Shown piece by piece: positions 30,108 to 38,384 of a DNA stretch of 64,000 nucleotides. The stretch comes from Methylomicrobium sp. wino1 (GTDB lineage Bacteria > Pseudomonadota > Gammaproteobacteria > Methylococcales > Methylomonadaceae): the NCBI RefSeq assembly GCF_003932755.1, contig NZ_CP024202.1:1612001-1676000 (forward strand), in the 5' to 3' direction. The position numbers and the translations under genes are program-made. The notes beneath the pieces are model-generated. The model worked only from the letters and a program-made list of their open reading frames with translations. It made no database searches and was not told where the DNA came from. Positions within the stretch are counted from its first letter, which is position 1, and every line of letters starts with the position of its first letter.

Positions 30108-31265
30108 TTAGCGGGAATCAAGAAAATGCCTGAACAAATCCGGATTAAGTTTTTTTAGGTCCGCTCTTAAAGCGATCGATGTCGACTTAAGCGGTTCGGC
30201 GCTTAATTGCTTGGCTAGGTTGAATGCGAGAAAACCTTCCGCTTCGCCGTTTAAAATAAGGCCTTGTTTAGCTAGTGCCGGCTTGATCAATAGTATCCAG
30301 GCCGGGAAAAACTGTGTTGGCAACTCGGGGTCAAGCTTCTGAAATCGTTGCCAGTCGTTGGAAAGCAGATGGTGTCCGGTCTGTTTTATCAGTTGTTCGG
30401 CTGATTCGGAATGCAATAGGAATAATAAAAACCAATGCTCGAGACCGGACAGTTCTCGGTCCTGCTTGAAACTGGCCTCGGCATAGCGAAATAGCAAAAC
30501 AGGTTCCCTAAAGTAATCAGGCTCTTGTTCGATCGCTTTGGTAACGTCATGCCATAGAAACGCTTTCGTGCCTGAATAGCTGACATGCAGCTTAGGTTGT
30601 TCGGGATCGAAGGGGCGGCCGGTTAATTCGGTTGACAAGTTTTGCCAAAGCGGCGTCAGAAAACGTATGGCCTCGGATCGTAATAACTTTACCGCTAACG
30701 GCATCAGTGTATTATCTAAGGTATCGAGTTTATTGGGTAACGATAAGCCGGGCGCCCGGAATTTTTTTTCCTGCACGATCAGAAGCGCATAGTCTTCGTG
30801 CTTTTCGGGGTCAAAGGCGTATAAGGTGTCTAGCAGTTCCGGGATTTTGCGTTTGTTATGGGTAATGATCGCATCGATTAATTCGTTTTCGGCATAAACC
30901 GGGGCGCTGTCGAAAAACAAATCCATTTGCATGCGGTCTTGCGGCGGCGCGAAATCCGTTTTGAAATTGATGTCATCTTGTGGGTCGCGGATGATGATGA
31001 GTTCGTTTTGCTCGGTTGAAAGATAGGTATTGCGCATTTCGCTCAAGCCTAGCGTTCGAGCATAATTCGTAGCAATGGCGAGTTGCTCGATGATACGTTC
31101 GCGCGGTGCCGTAAAACAACTGTCCAGGTTTTCGATAAGGCCGTCTCGCCAATCGATGTAGTTCGAATAACTAATATAGCCGGTGGCGAGTAGCCATGCG
31201 ACTGGCGAAAATCGGCCTTGTTCGATCAGCAATTGGTCGACATGGTGCCGGATACTGCTGCGCAT
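30108..31265 (-). CDS. Hypothetical protein of about 385 residues
   Basis: I do not recognise this protein. Its frame is open from 31298, but the ATG at 31265 directly after the stop of the DUF1415 gene gives a natural coupled start, MRSSIRHHVDQLLIEQGRF. It has no signal peptide or membrane segment. It looks mostly helical and soluble, rich in aromatic residues and leucine (WLLATGYISYSNYIDWRDGL; LEHWFLLFLLHSESAEQLI). Its coupling to DUF1415 suggests a joint role. Confidence 0.75.
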   Translation of the reverse strand: MRSSIRHHVDQLLIEQGRFSPVAWLLATGYISYSNYIDWRDGLIENLDSCFTAPRERIIEQLAIATNYARTLGLSEMRNTYLSTEQNELIIIRDPQDDINFKTDFAPPQDRMQMDLFFDSAPVYAENELIDAIITHNKRKIPELLDTLYAFDPEKHEDYALLIVQEKKFRAPGLSLPNKLDTLDNTLMPLAVKLLRSEAIRFLTPLWQNLSTELTGRPFDPEQPKLHVSYSGTKAFLWHDVTKAIEQEPDYFREPVLLFRYAEASFKQDRELSGLEHWFLLFLLHSESAEQLIKQTGHHLLSNDWQRFQKLDPELPTQFFPAWILLIKPALAKQGLILNGEAEGFLAFNLAKQLSAEPLKSTSIALRADLKKLNPDLFRHFLDSR

Positions 31266-31267
31266 GT

Positions 31268-31828
31268 TTATTCTCTCGGAGCACCTGCCTGAAGGCACGA
31301 GGCAATGAGTGCGTGCAGGTGTGATTTGCCGAGATTACGGGCAAGTGCGATATTGCGTCTAGGAATATTTTCCGGGTCCGGGTGGCGCTCGATGGCTTCG
31401 GAGATGCTGTCTTCGCGAAGTAGGTGCAGGATGGGGTAGGGCGAGCGGTTCGTATAATTGGCCGGATCGTCGCTGTCGCTGTCGGCAAAGCAGTAGTCAG
31501 GATGAAAGCTAGCCAGTTGATAAATACCGTCGTAGCCTTGCTCCGACAATAGTGTTTCGGCCAGGGAGAGAAAATCGAGATAATCGTCGAATTCGTGCAG
31601 CGAATGGGGGTAAATCAGCAGTGTTGTGTTTATGTTCAAGTCGGCATCTAAATGCCGGCATTCTTCGATTAAACGCTTCAGGCCGATTGCGGTGTCGGCG
31701 CTTCGGCAAATACTGAAACGAATGCTGTCTTGTCGAAACGGTTTGGAAGCGAAAGGGCATAAATCGAGACCGATGACAACGGTTTCGAGCCATGCCCTTA
31801 TTGCGTATTCTACCGGGTCGACAGTCAC
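31268..31828 (-). CDS. DUF1415 family protein
   Basis: 186-residue cytoplasmic protein of the DUF1415 family, function unknown. Matching features are the N-terminal AWLETVVIGLDLCPFASKP, TTLLIYPHSLHEFDDYLDFL, the YQLASFHPDYCFADSDSDD region and PYPILHLLREDSISEAI. Several His/Cys/Asp residues could bind metal, but this is not demonstrated. It is translationally linked to the hypothetical gene downstream (2 nt between stop and next start). Confidence 0.82.
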   Translation of the reverse strand: MTVDPVEYAIRAWLETVVIGLDLCPFASKPFRQDSIRFSICRSADTAIGLKRLIEECRHLDADLNINTTLLIYPHSLHEFDDYLDFLSLAETLLSEQGYDGIYQLASFHPDYCFADSDSDDPANYTNRSPYPILHLLREDSISEAIERHPDPENIPRRNIALARNLGKSHLHALIASCLQAGAPRE

Positions 31829-31866
31829 TTTAACATTGAGGGATAGTTTCGAAGTGATTCGTTCGG

Positions 31867-32337
31867 TTAGGTATGGCTGACACCGGCCGCAATTCTTTTT
31901 TCCCGTTCTTCGCTGGCTTTTTCGATTTTCGCAAAAACGCGCAAAATATCGGTGGCCGATACGATGCCGACCAGTTTGTTATTGTGATCGACTACCGGTA
32001 GTGCTCCAACTTTATTTTCGGCCATAATGCTGGCGGCTTCTGATGCGTAAGTATCGGGATTAACGGTCAATACGCCTCGACGCATAATGTGTTGAACTTT
32101 TTGCGGAACGACTTGCAAAACGGTTTTTCCTTCGATGGTCTCAACCGAATTCGAGTTGCTTTTTGGCCCTAAGGCTTTGTATAAGTCTCGATCCGATACG
32201 ATGCCGATGACTTTGCCTTTTTCAATGACGGGTAAATGACGAACTTTTTCATAATGTAGCAAGAAAAAGACACGATCGATCATGTCATGTTGTTCGACTG
32301 TGAATACTTGCGAAGTCATTAAATCTTCAACACGCAT
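31867..32337 (-). CDS. Tandem CBS-domain protein
   Basis: 156-residue protein made almost entirely of two CBS motifs, a Bateman module that usually binds adenine nucleotides. First CBS: MTSQVFTVEQHDMIDRVFFLL to VIGIVSDRDLY. Second CBS: RRGVLTVNPDTYASEAASIM to LVGIVSATDILRVF. No effector domain is attached. AGGAG lies 9 nt before the ATG. It is divergent from adk, and a palindromic repeat lies between the two; a link to adenylate sensing is tempting but only positional. Confidence 0.88.
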   Translation of the reverse strand: MRVEDLMTSQVFTVEQHDMIDRVFFLLHYEKVRHLPVIEKGKVIGIVSDRDLYKALGPKSNSNSVETIEGKTVLQVVPQKVQHIMRRGVLTVNPDTYASEAASIMAENKVGALPVVDHNNKLVGIVSATDILRVFAKIEKASEEREKRIAAGVSHT

Positions 32338-33320
<983 letters not shown>

Positions 33321-33393
33321 CGCGCAAGCGTCTTCATCGACGCTTAACGCATACTTTTACTTTCCGCTGACGCGGTAAATACAATGAGTAGCT

Positions 33394-34818
33394 ATGTCAG
33401 GTAAAACTTTATACGACAAATTATGGGAAGATCACGTTGTCCATACCGAGGATGACGGTTCTTCATTGATCTATATCGACCGCCATTTAGTCCATGAGGT
33501 CACTTCTCCTCAAGCGTTCGAAGGGCTCCGTCTTGCCGGTCGCAAGCCGTGGCGACAAGCGAGAAATTTGGCCGTTGCCGACCATAACGTGCCGACCACC
33601 GATCGCGACAAAGGCATTGCCGATCCGGTTTCAAGACTGCAGGTCGAAACCCTCGAAAAAAATTGTGCCGAATTCGGTATCACCGAGTTCGATATGTCCG
33701 ATATTCGCCAAGGCATCGTGCATGTCGTAGGGCCCGAACAAGGCGCGACATTGCCCGGCATGACTGTGGTCTGCGGCGATTCGCATACCTCGACACACGG
33801 CGCGTCCGGCGCGTTGGCATTCGGCATCGGCACGTCGGAAGTCGAGCATGTCTTGGCGACACAGTGTTTGGTACAGAAAAAAGCCAAAAACATGCTGATC
33901 AAGGTAGATGGTGAAGTGCGGCCCGGCATCACTGCGAAAGATATCGTGTTGGCGATCATCGGTAAAATCGGTACCGCCGGCGGCAACGGTTATACGATCG
34001 AATTCGCCGGATCCGCGATCCGCGCATTGTCGATGGAAGGCCGCATGACGGTATGCAACATGGCGATCGAAGCGGGCGCTCGTGCCGGTCTAATCGGGGT
34101 TGACGATGTCACGATCGATTATTACCACGACCGGCCGCTTTCACCGAAAGGCAACGACTGGTTCATGGCCGAGCGCATGTGGCAGCAACTGCATTCCGAT
34201 CCCGACGCGGTTTTCGATAAAGTCGTCGAGCTGAATGCCGCCGACATCAAGCCGCAAGTAACTTGGGGAACGTCGCCTGAATTGGTCGTGCCGGTCGACG
34301 CCAGCGTGCCCGATCCTGCTCAAGAAACCGATTCGACCAAGCGCGAAAGCATGAAGCGGGCATTGCAATACATGGATCTGAAGCCGGGTCTAGCGATTAC
34401 CGATATCAAGCTCGATAAAGTGTTCATCGGTTCCTGCACGAACTCGAGAATCGAGGATTTGAGAGCCGCCGCCACCGTCGCGAAAGGTAAAAAAGTGGCC
34501 GATAACATCAAACTTGCTTTGGTCGTCCCGGGGTCGGGTCTGATCAAGCAGCAAGCCGAGGCCGAAGGCTTGGATAAAATTTTTATCGAATCCGGATTCG
34601 AATGGCGAGATCCGGGCTGCTCGATGTGTTTAGCGATGAACGCCGACCGTTTGGAGCCGGGCGAACGCTGTGCGTCAACCTCGAACCGTAATTTCGAAGG
34701 GCGGCAAGGCTACGGCGGACGCACGCATCTGGTCAGTCCGGCGATGGCTGCTGCAGCTGCGATTGCCGGACATTTCGTCGATGTTAGCACCGAAGCAAAT
34801 CAAGGAGCGCAAGCATGA
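33394..34818 (+). CDS. leuC: 3-isopropylmalate dehydratase large subunit
   Basis: Aconitase-family subunit that, with LeuD, isomerises 2-isopropylmalate to 3-isopropylmalate in leucine synthesis. The 474-residue product (E. coli 466) carries the [4Fe-4S] ligand segments [11 protein letters not shown] and [11 protein letters not shown], plus [13 protein letters not shown] near residue 125. The leuD ATG overlaps its stop by 4 nt. Confidence 0.97.
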   Translation: MSGKTLYDKLWEDHVVHTEDDGSSLIYIDRHLVHEVTSPQAFEGLRLAGRKPWRQARNLAVADHNVPTTDRDKGIADPVSRLQVETLEKNCAEFGITEFDMSDIRQGIVHVVGPEQGATLPGMTVVCGDSHTSTHGASGALAFGIGTSEVEHVLATQCLVQKKAKNMLIKVDGEVRPGITAKDIVLAIIGKIGTAGGNGYTIEFAGSAIRALSMEGRMTVCNMAIEAGARAGLIGVDDVTIDYYHDRPLSPKGNDWFMAERMWQQLHSDPDAVFDKVVELNAADIKPQVTWGTSPELVVPVDASVPDPAQETDSTKRESMKRALQYMDLKPGLAITDIKLDKVFIGSCTNSRIEDLRAAATVAKGKKVADNIKLALVVPGSGLIKQQAEAEGLDKIFIESGFEWRDPGCSMCLAMNADRLEPGERCASTSNRNFEGRQGYGGRTHLVSPAMAAAAAIAGHFVDVSTEANQGAQA

Positions 34819-35450
34819 GAGCATTTACCAAAATAGACGCGTTGGTCGCACCGTTGGATCGAGCCAATGTCGATACCGATGCGATTATTCCGAAACAATT
34901 TCTAAAATCGATACGTCGGGCAGGGTTCGGACCGTTTCTGTTCGACGAATGGCGGTATAAGGATCATGGCGAACCGGACATGGATTGCACAAATCGGCCG
35001 ATTAACCCTGATTTCGTGCTGAATAAACCGGAGTACAAGGGCGCCGAACTATTGTTGACCCGCGAGAATTTCGGTTGCGGCTCGTCTCGCGAACATGCGC
35101 CTTGGGCGCTCGAAGATTTCGGCTTCAGAGCGATCATTGCGCCGAGTTTCGCCGATATCTTTTATAACAATTGTTTTAAGAACGGTATCTTGCCTATCGT
35201 GCTCGATGCGGCGATTGTCGACGACCTGTTCAACGAATTGACCGAAGGTTATCGGCTGACAGTTGACTTGGATTCGCAAAAGATCGTTACGCCTTCCGGC
35301 AGGGAAATTGTCTTTGAAGTCGATGCCAATCGGAAATTCAGGTTGTTGAACGGGCTTGACGATATCGCATTGACCTTGCAGCATGCCGATCAAATTCACG
35401 CATACGAGACGGAACGTGCGAAGCGAGCGCCTTGGTTGTTTGCATCGTAG
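34815..35450 (+). CDS. leuD: 3-isopropylmalate dehydratase small subunit
   Basis: Swivelling domain of isopropylmalate isomerase. The 211-residue product begins [22 protein letters not shown] in the family style and contains [12 protein letters not shown] and [15 protein letters not shown], the substrate-binding loop. It is translationally coupled to leuC. leuB does not follow; instead a 690-bp repeat-filled gap separates leuD from a small membrane-protein gene. Confidence 0.97.
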   Translation: MRAFTKIDALVAPLDRANVDTDAIIPKQFLKSIRRAGFGPFLFDEWRYKDHGEPDMDCTNRPINPDFVLNKPEYKGAELLLTRENFGCGSSREHAPWALEDFGFRAIIAPSFADIFYNNCFKNGILPIVLDAAIVDDLFNELTEGYRLTVDLDSQKIVTPSGREIVFEVDANRKFRLLNGLDDIALTLQHADQIHAYETERAKRAPWLFAS

Positions 35451-35504
35451 TATATCCATCGTAGATCAAAATTCGGCATCGGGGGGATCATCAAAGCCCC
35501 AGCA

Positions 35505-35867
35505 CCTAACGTTCATGAAGGCCAGGCAATCGCCACGGCAAATGAAAGTGCGAGGCGTAGTTAGGGTGCGGTTACTCGCCCGACAGGACGCCGTGAACCC
35601 AGTACTTAAATTATCTAAGACAATTAACGATGGCCAATGGGCTATGGAATTTAGGTGCTGGGTGAATACGCCCATGTAGGCTCGACGGCGGAATCTGATT
35701 GCCATGGATGGCATGAATGCAGATTTTGCAGGAGCAAAAATCTGCCCTGTCGCCGACGCCTGCCGGTCGAGCAACCACACCCTCTCCGGAACCGGCATTT
35801 TCTCTGCCGAGCTTCTTATATCGAAAAATTAGATAAAGAGCCAAAATCTACGAACTTTCACAGTAAA
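35505..35867 (+). repeat. Large dispersed repeat, copy 1, with nested palindrome
   Basis: Matches 57328-57572 in blocks: CCTAACGTTCATGAAGG at the start, then GGCAAATGAAAG, GACGCCGT, CATGTAGGCTCGACGGCGG, CGCCGACGCCTG, GGAACCGGCATTTTC and GAACTTTCACAGTAA at the end. Copy 1 is longer because it contains palindrome copy C and an extra segment around 35692-35750. Confidence 0.85.
35598..35662 (+). repeat. 64-bp intergenic palindrome, copy C, inserted in the large repeat
   Basis: CCCAGTACTTAAAT to ATTTAGGTGCTGGG. The sequence TGAA flanks it on both sides (GCCGTGAA before, TGAATACGCC after), and the homologous large repeat at 57 kb lacks it. This looks like an insertion with a short target duplication. 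Confidence 0.8.
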
Positions 35868-35919
35868 TTATTTAAGATTGTGAAACATAGCCAATGGGCT
35901 ATGGAATTTAGGTGCTGGG
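35864..35919 (+). repeat. Palindrome copy D, left arm missing
   Basis: Shares CCAATGGGCTATGGAATTTA and the right arm ATTTAGGTGCTGGG with copy C. Its left side begins only at TAAATTAT, so the outer left arm is lost. Confidence 0.8.
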
Positions 35920-36142
35920 TTAACGCCATTTATGGCGGTTTGTATCACCGTCAAGCCCATAAGGATGAGTGGGGTCCCTCTCCTAAATTCCATCCTTCTT
36001 TCTTGCAAGATCGAATTTCGCTAAGTTAGGGGTTGTATTCCTCGTCTGACTCACCCCGCAACCTTTAACAAAGGAAAGCGATTTTTCGGTAAGAACGGAG
36101 TAAAATCTCTGTTCCCTCCATGCGAACAAAGAGGCTAAAACT

Positions 36143-36610
36143 ATGAATGAAACAGTAAGCTTTCGAGATGCTTTTTTGAAACTCACAGGTCGTTTTATCG
36201 ATCAACTTCAGGATACCGCTTATTGGAATGCTCGATTCGACCGGTTCGCGCGTGCCTGGTCCCGGCTGACCGGCAAACCGATCGCATTCAATGTGGCATT
36301 ATTGGTTATTTTGACTTGGGTGATTACCGGACCTTTGTTCGGTTTTAGCGATACATGGCAACTTATCATTAATACCGCGACGACTATCGTAACGTTTTTA
36401 ATGGTGTTTTTGATTCAACACACCCAAAATCGCGACACCGATGCGTTGCAAGTAAAATTGGACGAATTGATCCGCGCCGTTGAAGGAGCTAACAACGAGC
36501 TATTGGATTTGGAAGAAATCGGCGATGAAGAATTGAAGTTACTCCGAAACCAATATTTAGCATTGGCTCGTCTTTCAAGAAAGAAAACAGAAAAACAAAA
36601 TTGCGAATGA
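36143..36610 (+). CDS. Low-affinity iron permease family protein (small)
   Basis: 155-residue membrane protein resembling the PF04120 low-affinity iron permease family. Two transmembrane helices are visible (IAFNVALLVILTWVITGPLF and IINTATTIVTFLMVFLIQ), followed by the family signature QHTQNRDTDALQVKLDELIRA and a charged helical tail. GAGG precedes the ATG. Transport has been shown for the fungal relatives; for the short bacterial forms the name is by homology only. It stands alone between two repeat-rich or non-coding gaps. Confidence 0.85.
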   Translation: MNETVSFRDAFLKLTGRFIDQLQDTAYWNARFDRFARAWSRLTGKPIAFNVALLVILTWVITGPLFGFSDTWQLIINTATTIVTFLMVFLIQHTQNRDTDALQVKLDELIRAVEGANNELLDLEEIGDEELKLLRNQYLALARLSRKKTEKQNCE

Positions 36611-37292
36611 AATTCGGTCAAGAGTTAAGTTGAGCGCGGGCGCCGCATTTAATTTTCAGTTTGAGCGTTTATCGCCGTATTTAGGGTGAGAAGTACGCCT
36701 GCCGAGGAACTCCGTGCCAATAATAACCCTTGCCAAGCTCGTTCTATACCCTAAGATAGGCGAAATTGCTCAAACTGGGAATTGCTGGATTTTGATTTGC
36801 GAAGAGTATATGAAGGGTATATCTAGTGTATAATGGCGGGTTATTTCTACCATATATATCCAAAATAATTCGGTTGTCGATAGTCACGAAACGATTCAAA
36901 GTCCACAAACCGGGAGGAAGCAGTGTTAATGCCGGTGTTTTCTGCAATATTTTCTAAGTTGCAAAACGACAGTGTCCGTTTTGCGAATAGGCATGAAATC
37001 GATGGTCATCCCTTTGTTCTCTCAGTCTGCGTTGAGTTGAACAGTCTCCATTTGTCATGAAAATAGCGACAAATAGCGTTGTTCCCCCCTGTAATTGTAA
37101 GCCCGAAAAATAACAGTCTTGAGTCTATCGCATAATTGTCGCATTCTGATTCGCGAAAGGTATGGCCCTGATGTCTCCTTTTCCGCATAAGGGACAAGGG
37201 CGGGCGTTGCCGAATTTTCTAATGTGATGAAGATTAGCATCCCGAAGGTAGGTGATGCTGTGGTTTCTGTTTTAATGAAAAGGTAATTAAGT
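36611..37292. other. 682-bp gap upstream of asd
   Basis: Contains a TATAAT at about 36829 followed by GGCGGG, a candidate 45-codon ORF at 36923, an 8-bp hairpin (GCAAAACG and CGTTTTGC, 36961-36984) and a short hairpin (AGCATC and GATGCT) just before asd. No lysine-riboswitch pattern is recognisable. Confidence 0.55.
36923..37060 (+). CDS. Possible 45-residue small protein or leader peptide
   Basis: GGGAGG lies 5-6 nt before a GTG start, with an in-frame ATG two codons later. The reading frame runs 45 codons to TGA (MLMPVFSAIFSKLQNDSV at the start). A TATAAT lies about 90 bp upstream. It has no recognisable domain and covers the hairpin at 36961-36984. It could be chance. Confidence 0.3.
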   Translation: MLMPVFSAIFSKLQNDSVRFANRHEIDGHPFVLSVCVELNSLHLS

Positions 37293-38315
37293 ATGACTAA
37301 ATTCTATAATGTTGCCGTGGTCGGTGCCACCGGTGCAGTTGGTGAAGCAATGCTGTCAATACTGGAAGAGCGTAATTTTCCGGTCGGTGAGGTTTATGCG
37401 TTGGCCAGTAGCCGTTCGGCTGGTAAACGCATACCGTTCAAGGGCGGTTCATTGAAGATAGAAGATCTAGCCGAGTTCGACTTTTCCAAAGTACAAATCG
37501 GCTTGTTTTCTCCCGGTGCTTCAGTATCTGCCGAATATGCACCGAAAGCCGTGGCGGCCGGGTGCATCGTGATCGATAATACCTCGCAATTTCGTTACGA
37601 CAATAATATCCCGTTGGTCGTGCCCGAAGTTAATCCCGAGAAGATCGCCGACTATAAAAATCGAGGCATCATTGCGAATCCGAATTGTTCGACGATTCAA
37701 ATGTTAGTTGCGTTGAAGCCGATTTACGATGCGGTCGGTATCAGTCGAATCAATGTTTGTACTTACCAGGCGGTTTCGGGGACCGGTAAAGAAGCGATCG
37801 AGGAGCTCAGTCTGCAAACCGCGCATTTATTGAACGGTAAACCGATTAAACCGAGTGTTTATCCAAAGCAAATCGCTTTCAATGTATTGCCGCAAATCGA
37901 TGTGTTTATGGAAAATGGATATACCAAGGAAGAAATGAAAATGGTTTGGGAGACGCGAAAAATCATTGGAGACGAATCCATTCAAGTCAATCCTACCGCT
38001 GTTCGCGTGCCTGTTTTTTTCGGTCACTCCGAAGCGGTGCACATAGAAACGTGTCGCAAAATCGATATTGAATCGGTGCGCGCACTACTCGAAAAAGCAC
38101 CCGGAGTGACAGTGCTCGACGAACGTCGGGACGGAGGTTATCCGACGGCGGTGACAGAATCCTCCGGGCACGATAATGTCTTTGTCGGGCGTATTCGCGA
38201 AGATATTTCGCATCCGCTAGGAATCGACTTATGGGTTGTTGGTGATAATGTCAGAAAAGGCGCCGCTTTAAACAGTGTGCAAATCGCAGAAGAATTGGTA
38301 AAAAATTACATCTAG
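37293..38315 (+). CDS. asd: Aspartate-semialdehyde dehydrogenase
   Basis: Reduces aspartyl phosphate to aspartate semialdehyde, the branch point to lysine/diaminopimelate, threonine and methionine. The 340-residue product has VAVVGATGAVGEAMLSIL for NADP, the catalytic Cys132 in NPNCSTIQM, and the conserved GHSEAVHIE region with the active-site histidine. It is followed after 69 bp by fimV in the order usual for gammaproteobacteria. Confidence 0.97.
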   Translation: MTKFYNVAVVGATGAVGEAMLSILEERNFPVGEVYALASSRSAGKRIPFKGGSLKIEDLAEFDFSKVQIGLFSPGASVSAEYAPKAVAAGCIVIDNTSQFRYDNNIPLVVPEVNPEKIADYKNRGIIANPNCSTIQMLVALKPIYDAVGISRINVCTYQAVSGTGKEAIEELSLQTAHLLNGKPIKPSVYPKQIAFNVLPQIDVFMENGYTKEEMKMVWETRKIIGDESIQVNPTAVRVPVFFGHSEAVHIETCRKIDIESVRALLEKAPGVTVLDERRDGGYPTAVTESSGHDNVFVGRIREDISHPLGIDLWVVGDNVRKGAALNSVQIAEELVKNYI

Positions 38316-38384
38316 TCTAAGCTTATTTCATATTTGACTGTTCCGGGTATTAGATTGTGGTATATGTGTATGAAGGAGAGCAAT

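Larger units (their letters stand above)
35451..36142. other. 692-bp repeat-filled gap downstream of leuD
   Basis: No gene. It is built almost wholly of dispersed repeats: a large repeat (35505-35867) interrupted by palindrome copy C, a truncated palindrome copy D (35864-35919), and a half-site CTCCTAAATTCCAT (35980-35993). ORFs here are chance readings. Confidence 0.7.

Noticed and set aside
35655-36029. 124-codon ORF in the leuD downstream gap
   Set aside because: It lies across the dispersed repeats and reads their inverted arms; no ribosome-binding site.
36611-37292. Lysine riboswitch upstream of asd
   Set aside because: The long leader invited a check, but I could not find the conserved L-box core or a matching terminator.
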